64,000 bases of DNA from CAWKEY01 sp963696315 (GCA_963696315.1 CAVOJU010000005.1:110959-174958); one strand, 5' to 3'. Positions 37,162-46,920 are shown, counted from the stretch's first letter. A program made the numbers and translations. Notes: generated by a model not told the origin, from the sequence alone.

Positions 37162-39675
37162 TTATTTCAGCCATAAAATATGCTGGGTTTCCAGAGGAAT
37201 CAGACAGTCGGGATGGTGAGGCCGGATTCTTGGGGTGTAGTCCGAAATCGGCCGGGTTGCCGGAATGCTCAGGCTGTAAATATAGCCGTTGACAGCCCCT
37301 GGCAACGGCTGGTCAATGTGCATGACATGGACGTTTTCAATATCGCTGTGCGTGGGTTCTGAATATACCTCCACAGTGACATCCTGTGCCGTTAAATCAC
37401 CCAGATAAATCTGCAGGCTGAAACAATGCAGCGACTCGCGTTGTTCAATTTCAATATGGGCAACATGAATTTTCGGCCATAAATCATCCAGGCGTGCCAG
37501 CCATTTGGTCAGCGACACTCCCAGTTCCGCATTGTTGGCAGTTCTTGCATGATAATTTTCCGCTAACGGCAGATAGAAGCGTTCGGTGTATTCACGCACC
37601 ATCCGGTTGGCTGAAAAGTAGGGCGTCAAGGTCACCATGCTGGCGCGCATTTTGGCGACCCAGCGCTCAGGAATGCCGCTGGCATTGCGGTCATAGAAGG
37701 CCGGGACGATTTCGTTTTCCAGTAAATCCAGCAGCATTTGCGCCTGCTCATGGTCGCTATGTTCCGATTCCAGATCATTGAGTGACCAGCCAACTTCAGG
37801 GCTATAGGCTTCCGCCCACCAGCCATCGAGTTCCGACAGATTCAGGCCGCCGTTGACCAGTATCTTCATGCCGCTGGTGCCGCAGGCTTCCCAGGGTCTG
37901 CGCGGGGTATTAATCCAGAGATCAACGCCCTGCACCAGGTATTCTGCCGTGATCATGTCGTAGTCACTTAAGAATATGGCGCGTTCGCGTATATCGGGAC
38001 GCCGCATGAATTGAAGCCAGGCCTTGATTAACAATTGGCCCGGTATATCCGCGGGATGCGCCTTGCCGGAAATCACCAGTTGTACGGGCCGCTCGCTATG
38101 GGTGAGCAGGCGGGCCAGGCGGTCGGGATCAGTCAATAGCAAATTTGGGCGTTTGTAAGTGGCGAATCGCCGGGCGAAGCCGATGGTCAGCACATTAGGG
38201 TCAAACAGCCGCAGCGCCTGGTTTTCCTGCTCGCTTTCTGACAGGGCGGTGTGGATGTTCAGTTCTCGTACGTATTCGTCCCGGACATATTGCACCAGCC
38301 GGTTTCTGTTTTTAGCGCGCAGCTGCCATAAGTCCTGGTCGGTCACCTGCTGAAATTTTGCAGATACCTCCTGCGGATCACAAAGCCAGCGGTTTTTACC
38401 GCACAGTTCAGTCCATAAGGCATCGGCTTCCATGGAATCCCATGACGGCACATGAACGCCATTAGTGACATGGCTGACGGGTATTTCATGGATTGGCCAG
38501 TTGGGAAACAATGGTCTGAAAATCGCCCGGCTGACTTGTCCATGCAAGCGGCTGACGCCATTGACTGCGGCGCTGCCGTGTATGGCAAGATAGGCCATGT
38601 TAAAAGCTGCCGCAGGATTGTTGTCGTCTGGACTTCTGCCCAGGGCCAGCAGGGTGTTGAGATCAATATCCAGGGCTTTCGCATACTGGCCCAGGCTGTT
38701 TTTAATCTGCTCGGGGCTGAAGCGATCAAAGCCGGCCTCTACCGGTGTATGCGTGGTAAACAGATTGCCGGCACGGCTTACCGTTAATGCGCTGGCAAAA
38801 TTGATGTGATGCGTGCGCATCACATGCCGGGCCCGTTCCAGTACCAGAAAGGCAGCATGACCTTCATTCAGATGGCAAACATCCGGGCTGATGCCTAGTG
38901 CCTGTAAAACCTGCCAGCCGCCAATGCCCAGGAGAATTTCCTGTGACAGCCGCTGTTCGGATCCGCCGCCATATAACTCGGTGGTAATGCAGCGGTCCAA
39001 GGGGTGATTGACCGGATCATTGGTGTCGAGCAGATACAGTGTGATACGCCCGATCTGCGCCTGCCATACCCGTATCCATAACTTTAAGGGCGTTTGCAGA
39101 TAAATGCGCAGCCATTCATCATTGGCATCGCGCACCGGGCAGACCGGCAAATCGCCTGTATCACTGTTAGGATACAGCGCAATCTGATTGCCTTCGGTAT
39201 CAAAGGCCTGGCGGAAGTAACCGTTTTGATACAGCAGGCCCACGCCGACCAGCGGCAATCCCAGATCGTTGGCTGATTTCAGATGATCGCCGGCCAGCAA
39301 TCCAAGGCCTCCTGAATAAAGCGGCAAAGCCTCGCTAAGACCGAATTCCATGCTGAAATAGGCGACTTTGGACAGTCCGGTATCTGGCTTTTGTTGAAAC
39401 CAGCGCTGCTCGGATAAGGCTTTACGATGGCTCGCTACAATGCTGGACAGCTTTGCACAGAAGGCTTCGTTTTTGGTCAGCTCCTCCAGACGGGCACGCG
39501 AAATGGCTTGCAAAACCATCCAGGGGTTTCGGGTCTGTGCCCAGAATTCGGCATCCAGTTCGTGCCATATTTCATCTGCGCCATGCGCCCAAGAAAAGCT
39601 GCAATCACGGGCCAGATCGGCTAAGCCCTCAAGTTTCTGCTCAAGATCAGGCCGGAAATAACGGGGTGAGGTCAT
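37162..39675 (-). CDS. glgP: Alpha-glucan (glycogen) phosphorylase
   Basis: About 837 residues from ATG 39675. This start is preferred because the longer reading from 39765 overlaps the protease gene, and CCGGAG lies upstream of 39675. The protein is of the short GlgP type with an N-terminal DUF3417 domain (RPDLEQKLEGLADLARD...). The PLP-lysine region EACGTSGMKILVNGGLNLSE is intact. It releases glucose-1-phosphate from glycogen or maltodextrin. Its start lies 25 bp from the Lon-like gene stop on the same strand, suggesting an operon, and it converges on ftsH. Confidence 0.92.
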   Translation of the reverse strand: MTSPRYFRPDLEQKLEGLADLARDCSFSWAHGADEIWHELDAEFWAQTRNPWMVLQAISRARLEELTKNEAFCAKLSSIVASHRKALSEQRWFQQKPDTGLSKVAYFSMEFGLSEALPLYSGGLGLLAGDHLKSANDLGLPLVGVGLLYQNGYFRQAFDTEGNQIALYPNSDTGDLPVCPVRDANDEWLRIYLQTPLKLWIRVWQAQIGRITLYLLDTNDPVNHPLDRCITTELYGGGSEQRLSQEILLGIGGWQVLQALGISPDVCHLNEGHAAFLVLERARHVMRTHHINFASALTVSRAGNLFTTHTPVEAGFDRFSPEQIKNSLGQYAKALDIDLNTLLALGRSPDDNNPAAAFNMAYLAIHGSAAVNGVSRLHGQVSRAIFRPLFPNWPIHEIPVSHVTNGVHVPSWDSMEADALWTELCGKNRWLCDPQEVSAKFQQVTDQDLWQLRAKNRNRLVQYVRDEYVRELNIHTALSESEQENQALRLFDPNVLTIGFARRFATYKRPNLLLTDPDRLARLLTHSERPVQLVISGKAHPADIPGQLLIKAWLQFMRRPDIRERAIFLSDYDMITAEYLVQGVDLWINTPRRPWEACGTSGMKILVNGGLNLSELDGWWAEAYSPEVGWSLNDLESEHSDHEQAQMLLDLLENEIVPAFYDRNASGIPERWVAKMRASMVTLTPYFSANRMVREYTERFYLPLAENYHARTANNAELGVSLTKWLARLDDLWPKIHVAHIEIEQRESLHCFSLQIYLGDLTAQDVTVEVYSEPTHSDIENVHVMHIDQPLPGAVNGYIYSLSIPATRPISDYTPRIRPHHPDCLIPLETQHILWLK

Positions 39676-39700
39676 GATTACAAGCTCCGGTTGGTTTGAG

Positions 39701-42100
39701 TTAATTCTCTGATTTGCCGATAAAGTCCTTTTTAATCGTGGTGAATTGCAGGAGTTGGGCTTCAATTTTGCCGTTTAATGAAGCCGGCGGATAGCTGCCT
39801 TTTTCATCGGCAACGCCTGCCTCCATGCCCGTGAGCAATTCCAGGGCATCGTCGACAGTGGTGACCGCATAGATATGGAATTGACCCGCTTCCGCGGCAT
39901 GGACGACATCCCAGCGCAGCATCAGATAGTTGATGTTGCTGGCCGGGATGATGACGCCTTGCGTGCCGGTCAAGCCTTTTTTTACACAAATATCGAAGAA
40001 GCCTTCAATTTTTTCATTGACGCCGCCGATCGGCTGAACTTGCCCGAGTTGATTGATGGAGCCGGTGATGGCGAGATCCTGCCGTAAAGGCGCTTGGGCC
40101 AGCGAGGATAAAATCGCACACAGTTCGGCCAAAGACGCGCTGTCGCCATCGACATGGCCATAGGATTGCTCGAAAACCAGGCTGGCAGCCAGGGAAAACG
40201 GCGTGTTGCGGGCATAGCGCGCGGCAATCAGGCTCGACAGTATCAACACGCCTTTGGAATGAATGGCGCCGCCCAATTCGGTTTCGCGTTCAATATCGAC
40301 TACTTTGCCGTTGCCCAGGCGCGTTGTTGCGGTGATGCGCGACGGCTGCCCAAAAGCAAACTCACCCAGCTGCAACACGGAAAGACCATTGACCTGGCCG
40401 GTTACCTGGCCTTCGGTATCAATCATTACCGTGCCGCGCTCAATAGTTTCATAGAGTTTCTCCCTGAGCTTGTCCAGCCGGTGGGTCTTGTGATCAATAG
40501 CCTGCTGGACATCGCTATTGGCGATTTGGGAATGGCCATTATCTTCGGCCCAGTAATTGGCCTCGGTTAATAAATCCTTGATGCTGCGCAGATGCGTCAA
40601 CAGCTTTTCGGCATCGCCGGTCATTCTGGAACTGTGTTCAATGACACGGGCGACGGCATGTTGGCTGAGCGGCTTTAGCTTCTCGCGCCGGGCAATGGTA
40701 GCCAGCAAACGGGCATATTCGTGACTGCGGTTCTCCCGGATAACGGACTGATCAAAATCAGCGGCGACTTTAAAGAGATCGTGGAATTCAGGGTCATAGG
40801 CACTGAGCAGGTAATAGATCAGCGGGTCGCCAAACAGAATGATTTTTAAATTCAGTGGAATGGTTTCCGGCTCCAGTGACGAGGTGCTGATTAAACTGAG
40901 TGCCCGTTCCAGAGGTTCAATACGGATTTCACCGGCTTGCAGGGTTCTTTTAAGGCTTTCCCAGGCATAAGGCTGAAACAGGACTTTGCGGGCATCGAGA
41001 ATCAGATAGCCGCCATTGGCTTTATGGAATGCGCCAGGTTTGATCATGGTGAAATCAGTCACTAACGAGCCCATATAGGCCTGATGATCAATGTGGCCGA
41101 TGAGATTGCTGTAACTGGGCGAATCTTCGTACAGCACCGGCGCCGAACGCTTGTTGCTGAAATCCACCATCAGGTTGACCTGATAGCGTTTGAGAGGATT
41201 GCTCTCCTGCGCCAGCTGGAGCTCCATAAAAGGACTGAATTTATCGCTATGGGGCAGAAAATCGCGGACGTGCTCAATAATATCCTGTTTGACATCATGC
41301 AGATAGCTGAGCACGGCTTTCTGCTTGCCATATTTTTCGATCAGATCATCTATGGAATGATTGACGGCCAGCTCGGCTACTTCCCGGTTCAGGGCCTGCA
41401 GCTTGCGTTTGGTTTCCTTGCGCCAGAGCGGGAATTTTTTCAGCAGCTTCTGCAAGCGTTCCTGCAAATCAAAAATGGTTTTTTGAATGCTGTGTATCTT
41501 GTCTTTATCAAGCTTGCCAAACTCCTCGGGACTTAAGGCTTCGTTATTTTCATTAGCCGGTGAAAAGGCGTAACCGGTGGCCGTCTCGGTGAGAATGATA
41601 TGGGCATTGGCGGCCTCATCGCGCAATTGGCTGAGTTCATTGATTTCCCGCTGGCGCGATTCACTCTCAAGTTCTCCGGCTCGGGAACGGTATTCGTCGC
41701 CATCAAAAGCCGCCGGTATGGCAATACTGAGCTCGTCTATCAGTTGCTCCATATCTTGCTGGAAGACTTTGCCTTGCCCCGGCTGCAATTGAATGGCGGC
41801 AGGTTTGGCGGGCTGTTTGAAATTGTTGACGTAACACCAGTCAGAAGGAATCGCCTGGTGGCTGGCTTCGTGTTCGGCCAATTGCTGGATAGTGGTCAGT
41901 TTGCCGGTGCCGGAGGGCGCCATGGCAAAAATGTTGTAACCTTTTTTGTGGATGCGGATGCCAAATTTGACTGCTTCGATGGCGCGTTCCTGGCCCACGA
42001 TAATATCGATATCTTCAAGCTCATCGGTGGAAGTGAATTGTAATTGATCGACGGTGCAAGGTTTATAGAGTTGGGAAGGCGGCAGTGGTGTGTGTTTCAT
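39701..42100 (-). CDS. Lon-like AAA protease (LonB-type, S16 peptidase)
   Basis: 799 residues. The ATPase P-loop APSGTGKLTT is at about residue 60, with a long helical insert (about 130-290) that separates the parts of the AAA domain. The C-terminal S16 protease has the catalytic Ser in HVDGDSASLAELCAIL (about 655) and the Lys in IGGVNEKIEGFFD (about 700), a serine-lysine dyad. It belongs to the group of bacterial Lon-related proteases without the N-terminal LAN domain. No membrane segment is visible. It probably degrades damaged or regulatory proteins. The ATG at 42100 has no clear ribosome site. Confidence 0.88.
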   Translation of the reverse strand: MKHTPLPPSQLYKPCTVDQLQFTSTDELEDIDIIVGQERAIEAVKFGIRIHKKGYNIFAMAPSGTGKLTTIQQLAEHEASHQAIPSDWCYVNNFKQPAKPAAIQLQPGQGKVFQQDMEQLIDELSIAIPAAFDGDEYRSRAGELESESRQREINELSQLRDEAANAHIILTETATGYAFSPANENNEALSPEEFGKLDKDKIHSIQKTIFDLQERLQKLLKKFPLWRKETKRKLQALNREVAELAVNHSIDDLIEKYGKQKAVLSYLHDVKQDIIEHVRDFLPHSDKFSPFMELQLAQESNPLKRYQVNLMVDFSNKRSAPVLYEDSPSYSNLIGHIDHQAYMGSLVTDFTMIKPGAFHKANGGYLILDARKVLFQPYAWESLKRTLQAGEIRIEPLERALSLISTSSLEPETIPLNLKIILFGDPLIYYLLSAYDPEFHDLFKVAADFDQSVIRENRSHEYARLLATIARREKLKPLSQHAVARVIEHSSRMTGDAEKLLTHLRSIKDLLTEANYWAEDNGHSQIANSDVQQAIDHKTHRLDKLREKLYETIERGTVMIDTEGQVTGQVNGLSVLQLGEFAFGQPSRITATTRLGNGKVVDIERETELGGAIHSKGVLILSSLIAARYARNTPFSLAASLVFEQSYGHVDGDSASLAELCAILSSLAQAPLRQDLAITGSINQLGQVQPIGGVNEKIEGFFDICVKKGLTGTQGVIIPASNINYLMLRWDVVHAAEAGQFHIYAVTTVDDALELLTGMEAGVADEKGSYPPASLNGKIEAQLLQFTTIKKDFIGKSEN

Positions 42101-42172
42101 GTGTGGGCAGCTTGCTTGGGAAGTAGGGAGTATTTAAATTTTTCGGGAACTTCTCAGCGTAAAGGAAAAATC

Positions 42173-42270
42173 CCTTCTCCCTTCGGGAGAAGGTTAGGAT
42201 GAGGGGATCAAAATAGGCAGTTTTCTTTATTTTGATTCTCCTCACCCTACTCTCTCCAGCAGGAGAGGAG
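42173..42270. repeat. Inverted REP doublet (BIME-like)
   Basis: Left hairpin 42173-42193 has perfect 9-bp arms (CCTTCTCCC/GGGAGAAGG) with a TTC loop and a tail GTTAGGATGAGGGGATC. The right unit, 42241-42270, is the same design on the other strand (CTCTCC/GGAGAG hairpin, tail CTCACCCTA). Between them lies ATCAAAATA facing TATTTTGAT. The same unit occurs singly inside bstA at 980-1017. Confidence 0.75.
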
Positions 42271-42415
42271 CTAGGTGCTTCTCGCTGAATAGTTACCCTT
42301 TTAAGTTTGATTATAGCGCTGTTTCTGAGCCGTGGTTAATAGATGCGAGCTGGAAAGCCTAGCCTTAGGAACGCGGATCAAATAACTAGAGCAACTTTGA
42401 ACAACAACTTTTTCC

Positions 42416-42460
42416 GTAGGTGCGGATTTATCCGCACTGTGCGAATAAATTCACACCTAC
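42416..42460. repeat. Short palindromic repeat
   Basis: Arms GTAGGTGCGGATTTATCCGC (42416-42435) and its near-reverse complement at 42441-42460 pair at 17 of 20 positions with a five-base loop. It begins with GTAGG like the hairpins at 46789 and 50957, but the rest of the sequence differs. It would form a stable hairpin in RNA. Confidence 0.65.
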
Positions 42461-42787
42461 ACTTGTTCAACTTATTTCGTGCGCATTACTAAGTCAGGCA
42501 GTAGCCAAAGAGTTGTATCAAGAAGTCCTTACGGATGACAGGCAGACGAGCTGAGCATGTGGAATGATGGGAATGAATAATTAAACTATGTTATTTAACA
42601 CAGTATTATTGGGTTATATCACGCATTTTAATTCAGAAATGGCCTGGAAATTTTGAATGGACTTGCGTTGGCTGGGCCTTAAGTCGTTGGCATGAATAGT
42701 GCGTTATTCATCGAATGGGCAGTTTGTTGGATGCTCATTTTGAAAAAAAGTTTTGCTAACAATAAAAAAATGTCCTAAGGAGGACTC

Positions 42788-43723
42788 ATGACAAAACCAA
42801 TCAGCTTACAAAAACTGGCATTGTGCTCGCTGAGCACTGCAGCCATCGTCGTAGCCAGTCAAGGCGCTTTTGCTCATACCCGGCTGGAAAAGCCGGTCGT
42901 CATGGAGGGCACCTCTAATCCCACAACCCACGCTCAAAGCAATAAGGTCCATAACTATGTAACCGTTGGGCACGGGTGCGATGGAGCAGCTACGATGGGA
43001 ACGAGCGTAGTGTTTCCGAATGCCATTAGTTATACGCCTGTGATAGGTGTTGATTCAACCAGTGGCAAGGGTACCGAAAAAGTGTTTACCTCCAACCCGG
43101 CTTCTGATTATTATTCGCCGCTGGCAGGTATTGGCGCGCTGATTCGAACTGGCGTATGGGAATTTAGCGGTGTTAAAGTAGATGAATTAAGGTAATAAAG
43201 ATGGATTCTGGGCTGGTGGGAAAGCTTATGATCAAAGTGTTTCCACCGCCATTAATGTAGATTTCTACACGAATACTGTCACTATTAATCCGGAATCATG
43301 TGCCCGTTCTGTGACATTCGTATTGGCTATTGCGGATTTTTGCGATATTTCTATTCCGGGTTCTGCTGCTGCGGATGACCAAGTCCAGATTTGGTCGCCT
43401 ATCCCCAACTTTTCTGGCGTGCCCGGACAGCCTTTTGAACCTCTGTCGCAGATCCTACCCGCCCCAATATTCCTGTCGGCCCGGCTTATTCCAATTATGA
43501 CGGCTATAAAGACGCCGCCCACACGATTGCGGGGCACGGATGGAACTCACCGGCTACTCTGAAAGTGACCAGAGACCTGGTGAATAATCCGCTTCCAGCA
43601 AGCTGCACAGGCAATGGCGGCCAGGGTGATGATGTGTTTGTTTATCCATCGGCTGAACAGATCAACAAGGAGTTACCCGTATGGTCAAATCCAGACCAAA
43701 CCGGAACTAATTATTGGCAATAA
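42788..43723 (+). CDS. Exported YcnI/DUF1775-like protein with predicted N-terminal His (two frameshifts)
   Basis: About 311 residues after correction. A signal peptide (residues 1-30) ends in GAFA, so the mature chain would begin HTRLEKP. The following block with HNYVTVGHGCDGAATMG resembles the HGC(D/E)G segment of YcnI/DUF1775 copper-binding proteins, which also begin with His after cleavage. The frame stops at 43195, continues in another frame (NKDGFWAGGKAYDQSVS...) from about 43190, and returns to the first frame near 43447 (ADPTRPNIPVGPAYS) until TAA 43723, so the two indels compensate. A very strong ribosome site, AAGGAGGA, lies 3 bp before the ATG. The copper link is inferred. Confidence 0.6.
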
Positions 43724-43836
43724 TGCTTGATAAGTTACCCGGCGGCAATTTGCTGCTCGTGACCGGCCGGGTTGCGTCTGTAGTTGGTTTCAGTTCCCTC
43801 GATTTTTACAGGTGTGGAAGCTGAGATTTTTGTCAG

Positions 43837-43865
43837 TCTACGGCGAGGGACTCGCCGTAGATTTT
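43837..43865 (+). terminator. Rho-independent terminator-like hairpin
   Basis: Perfect 11-bp arms TCTACGGCGAG and CTCGCCGTAGA (43837-43847, 43851-43861) with a GGA loop, followed by TTTT. It lies 114 bp after the exported-protein stop codon and would end that transcript, though it could also be another mobile palindrome. Confidence 0.6.
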
Positions 43866-43985
43866 AATGCTGGATTCGCGTATGGTTGATTTTTTGAAAT
43901 AGATTTACCTATTCCTGGTTTCTGTCTAGCTGAAATGCTGATAAACATTTAACCAGGCCAAAATTAACATTAGGCATAATTTTTT

Positions 43986-44161
43986 CTGATTATAAAGATG
44001 CTTCAGCTTCGTCATGCCGGCATGGACTGCCGGTATCCATATCATATGGATGTAAAGTACATGGATGTAACGGTTGCAAGCTTTCCCTGGCGACTAGGGT
44101 GCCGGCAAGCCATGCCGGAACGACGTAATTTCCCCATCAGCTGAAGCATCTTTCTAATCAG
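43986..44161. mobile_element. Probable MITE with 23-bp terminal inverted repeats
   Basis: CTGATTA(T/C)AAAGATGCTTCAGCT-type ends: 43986-44008 and the reverse complement at 44139-44161 match at 22 of 23 positions. Inside is a second imperfect inverted pair (CGTCATGCCGGCATGG near 44010 and CCATGCCGGAACGACG near 44110). TAATTTT occurs just outside both ends (43978-43984 and 44163-44169), which may be a target duplication. There is no coding capacity. The whole is 176 bp. Confidence 0.7.
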
Positions 44162-44249
44162 GTAATTTTGTGCAGCTAGCCGGGCGCTTTCACTATGAAA
44201 ATATTTTATTTTTCGGTTAGGCTATTTGCTTGAGGAAAGTTGACTGCTC

Positions 44250-45144
44250 ATGTTTGCCGTATCTTTCGCGCGAGGCGCTGCCTTGAGTGCAAATAAAATC
44301 TGGCTAAGCTGGTTGGTTCTGGCTGATGCCGGGGATGTTGTGCGCCGCCGGGCATGGCAATAGCGTTGATGCCCAAACCATTCAGGTGGCACTGAGCAAA
44401 GATACCGGGGCTGAGCTGCAACTGGAAGCGAGGCAGGCAGCGTTGGCACAAGTGCTTGATGAGCTGACTGACAAAACAGGTGTGCGGATACACTATTCGG
44501 TACTGCCTGATGGCCTGGTGACAGCGACGTGTGTAGGTTCAACCCTAAAACGGGTTCTGGAATGCCTGCTGGCTGGCAAGGCGGATCTTATTTTTCGATA
44601 CTCAGCTCAGCCCAGTAAAACTGATCCAAAGGGTCAGCCAGCGGAAGTCTGGATTCTTGGCGCAAAATTTGGAGCGGGTCAGACCAATACCGTTGTGTGT
44701 GCATCGCCTGAACCTCAGCAGACATTGTTCATGCCAATGAGCCCGACGAACGAGCCGGAACCGGCTGAAACCGATGAGCTGGTGAAAATGGCCAAGTCGG
44801 AAAATCCTACGGAGCGGGCTGAGGCTGCCGGTCGCCTGTTGGCAGTAGGACGCAAAGGTGATGCAGCCGTCAGAGAGACGTTGGAAGCAGCGCTTGCAGA
44901 CCCGGATGCCACGGTAAGAATGCGGGCGCTTTCCAGTTTGGCGCATCGGGAAGGCGCAGGAGCAGCCCCTGCTCTGCAGGAGGCGTTGCACGACAGCAAT
45001 GTCGGGGTACGGCTAACGGCGGTTGATAACGCAGGCAATGATGTCACGCTGCTTCAACAAGCACTCACCGACAGCGATGCCATGGTGCGCCAGTTGGCGG
45101 CAACAAGGCTAAAGTCCAGCTCCAAGCCAAATGATTTTAAGTAG
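44250..45144 (+). CDS. Exported HEAT-repeat protein with STN-like domain (one apparent frameshift)
   Basis: About 297 residues after correction. ATG 44250 (GAGGAAAG upstream) opens a signal peptide (IWLSWLVLALMPGMLCAA) that is split by one surplus base near 44318; the rest is in the frame running to TAA 45144. Mature residues about 40-95 (LEARQAALAQVLDELTDKTGVRIHYS) look like a secretin/TonB short N-terminal domain. The last 110 residues are HEAT-like helical repeats (DPDATVRMRALSSLAHREGAGAAP, DSNVGVRLTAVDNA, DSDAMVRQLAATRL). It is probably a periplasmic scaffold or adaptor. It lies between two exported His-start proteins. Confidence 0.65.
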
Positions 45145-45645
45145 TTACGCCAAATTAACCTTGCTCGCTTTTCTGGAGCTTGATAGCTTAATAAGATCAC
45201 GGTCAAGCAAGGAGCACCTGCCATAGGTTGGAAGCGGCAAAAATACAGGGGTAATTATTCAGATTCCTCCCCAAAAAGTTTGGTTTTGTTGCATTTCGAC
45301 TCGGGAGAAATTTTAAGCAGAATAGTAGCCTTAAGATTCCTCGTTTGACCGGATGACAAGCTGGGTTGAATAATACCGGTTGAAATTTTCAGCCTAGCGC
45401 TTTTATGAAAGAGCGACGGATGAGAGTAGGGTATTAATTTTGAGGCAGCCGCATTGAATGGCTGGCTCAAAGGTTTTATAAATACAAAGAATGATGAACA
45501 GTCATCACACTTTAAAAGCGCGATCGTTAATAACAACCCCAAGGTCTGCAAGAGCTTAAATTCAGTAATGATGGGGCCAGAAATAAATGGCGTGCTTTTG
45601 AGGTTTAATTTATTGCTAGCATAGCAACTGAACGAGGATATTTTT
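45145..45645. other. AT-rich intergenic region
   Basis: About 500 bp. A minus-strand frame of 98 codons (45255-45551) is open but has no ribosome site, no recognisable motif and low-complexity composition, so I do not call it. The last 60 bp probably hold the promoter and ribosome site (GAGGATATTT) of the next gene. Confidence 0.5.
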
Positions 45646-46108
45646 ATGAAATTTGCGAATTTGAAAAAAACTTTGATAACGGCGTCGATTCTGGCCGCAG
45701 TAGGACACGGCAGTATAGCGCTGGCCCATAGTGGAGGCGGAAATTACTTGATCCCGCCGGAAATAATGCAAGTGCAACCGATCTTGCGGCGGTTAATTGT
45801 TTTGAGAGGGAAATGGAGCACCGCACCATCTTGATGGCCAGATCAAGGACATTCCGGACCCGTACGCGGGACAACTTTTGAGCTTTCACATTTACAAAGG
45901 AACCCAAATGACAACCAGCACTGATAGCGTTTCTGGGGATGCAAGTCTATAGTCCACTGGTGTACCCTGAACGGTGGCCCGGGACACTATTTGATATCGG
46001 CCACAAAAACCAAAGCGGGCGGCGAGGCGACTTCGATGTCGAGTGGCATTGCGAGGCCAGCGGCAATATCATACAGATACCGGAATCGTTGTCTATCAAG
46101 TCCAGTAA
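45646..46108 (+). pseudogene. Degenerate gene for a small exported protein with N-terminal His
   Basis: The ATG at 45646 starts a good signal peptide (LKKTLITASILAAVGHGSIALA) whose predicted mature end is HSGGGN. The frame then shifts repeatedly. Recognisable pieces in order are LDPAGNNASATDLAAVNCF, DGQIKDIPDPYAGQLLSFHI, YKGTQMTTSTDSVSGDAS, LNGGPGHYLISATKTKAGGE, DFDVEWHCEASGN and HTDTGIVVYQVQ, the last ending at TAA 46106-46108. At least five indels are needed to join them, far above the local rate, so I treat it as a decayed gene unless this stretch is badly sequenced. An intact copy would be about 150 residues. No family is recognised. Confidence 0.6.
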
Positions 46109-46215
46109 TATTTAATCTGGGCAATGCTCGCAAGCAGCTGCGGGCGTTGCCATTTAAACGGCAACAATAACTGCCGGCGCAGCTCCTTTAGCGCCTATCA
46201 AAGAAAGCTTTACAA

Positions 46216-46725
46216 ATGAATCCACGAATCTTTGCTTTACTCTCTGCCACGCTGGCGCTTGCCCCACTACAAACGCTATTTGCTGCCGGGATTGGCAGCA
46301 AGGCGCCTGATTGCGCACTAACATCGATCAACGACTCACAGCGTTATGATCTGCAGCAATTCCACGGCAAAGTGCTTTATGTCGATTTCTGGGCCTCCTG
46401 GTGCCCGCCCTGCGCTAAATCCTTTCCATTCCTGAACGAACTGGATCGTGACCTCAAAGCCAGCGGGCTGCAAGTTATCGGTGTTAATCTGGATCAGGCG
46501 CCCGAGGATGCCAAGACCTTTCTTGCCAAATATCCAGCCAATTTTACCGTGGCGGCCGATACCAACGAGAAGTGCGCCAAGGACTTTGATGTCAAAGCCA
46601 TGCCTTCGTCCTACCTGGTCGATCGCAAGGGCGTCATTCGCCATGTCCATTTGGGTTTTCGCTCCGGGGAGGCCAAGGAACTCCGCCTGCTTGCCGAACA
46701 GTTGCTGGCAGAGAAGCCCGAATAG
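46216..46725 (+). CDS. TlpA-like periplasmic thioredoxin
   Basis: 169 residues with a signal peptide (1-23, ending FAA) and a thioredoxin fold with the active site WCPPC (about residues 61-65) in YVDFWASWCPPCAKSFPFL, plus the cis-Pro region KAMPSSYLVD. It is a TlpA/ResA-type thiol reductase of the envelope. It precedes DUF4266, DUF3570 and ApbE genes, a set I recall occurring together in various proteobacteria. It may reduce cysteines of the Cys-containing lipoprotein or a metal site in the partner proteins. It reads cleanly. Confidence 0.88.
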   Translation: MNPRIFALLSATLALAPLQTLFAAGIGSKAPDCALTSINDSQRYDLQQFHGKVLYVDFWASWCPPCAKSFPFLNELDRDLKASGLQVIGVNLDQAPEDAKTFLAKYPANFTVAADTNEKCAKDFDVKAMPSSYLVDRKGVIRHVHLGFRSGEAKELRLLAEQLLAEKPE

Positions 46726-46788
46726 AGGCAATAGCCGGAAGCCACCGCAGCAATGTCTGTCGGCATGAGTGTGTGAAATTGGTAAGAA

Positions 46789-46850
46789 GTAGGAGCGACG
46801 CCCACGTCGCGACCGGTGGCTTCAAATCGCGACGTGGGCGTCGCTCCCAC
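46789..46850. repeat. Long perfect-looking palindrome (REP-like)
   Basis: Arms of 24 bp (46789-46812 and 46827-46850, GTAGGAGCGACGCCCACGTC type) differ at one position and are separated by 14 bases. The element lies 64 bp after the TlpA stop and could act as a transcriptional attenuator between tlpA and the DUF4266 gene. Confidence 0.75.
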
Positions 46851-46920
46851 AGATGGTTCCCAATATGCTGAACAGTTACAGAAATTTAATGAAAATCAAC
46901 ACTATGACGAGTAGCAGCGA

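Larger units (their letters stand above)
42101..42787. other. Repeat-bearing intergenic region
   Basis: About 690 bp without a gene. It holds a REP doublet (42173-42270), a second palindrome family (42416-42460) and, further on, an AT-rich stretch likely to carry the promoter of the exported protein gene at 42788. I could not fix a -35/-10 pair with confidence. Confidence 0.6.

Noticed and set aside
43837..44161. Insertion sequence with a transposase near the MITE
   Set aside because: No reading frame with transposase motifs lies within or beside the inverted repeats.
45255..45551. 98-codon minus-strand frame in the AT-rich gap
   Set aside because: No ribosome site, no recognisable domain and irregular composition; length is within chance for this base content.
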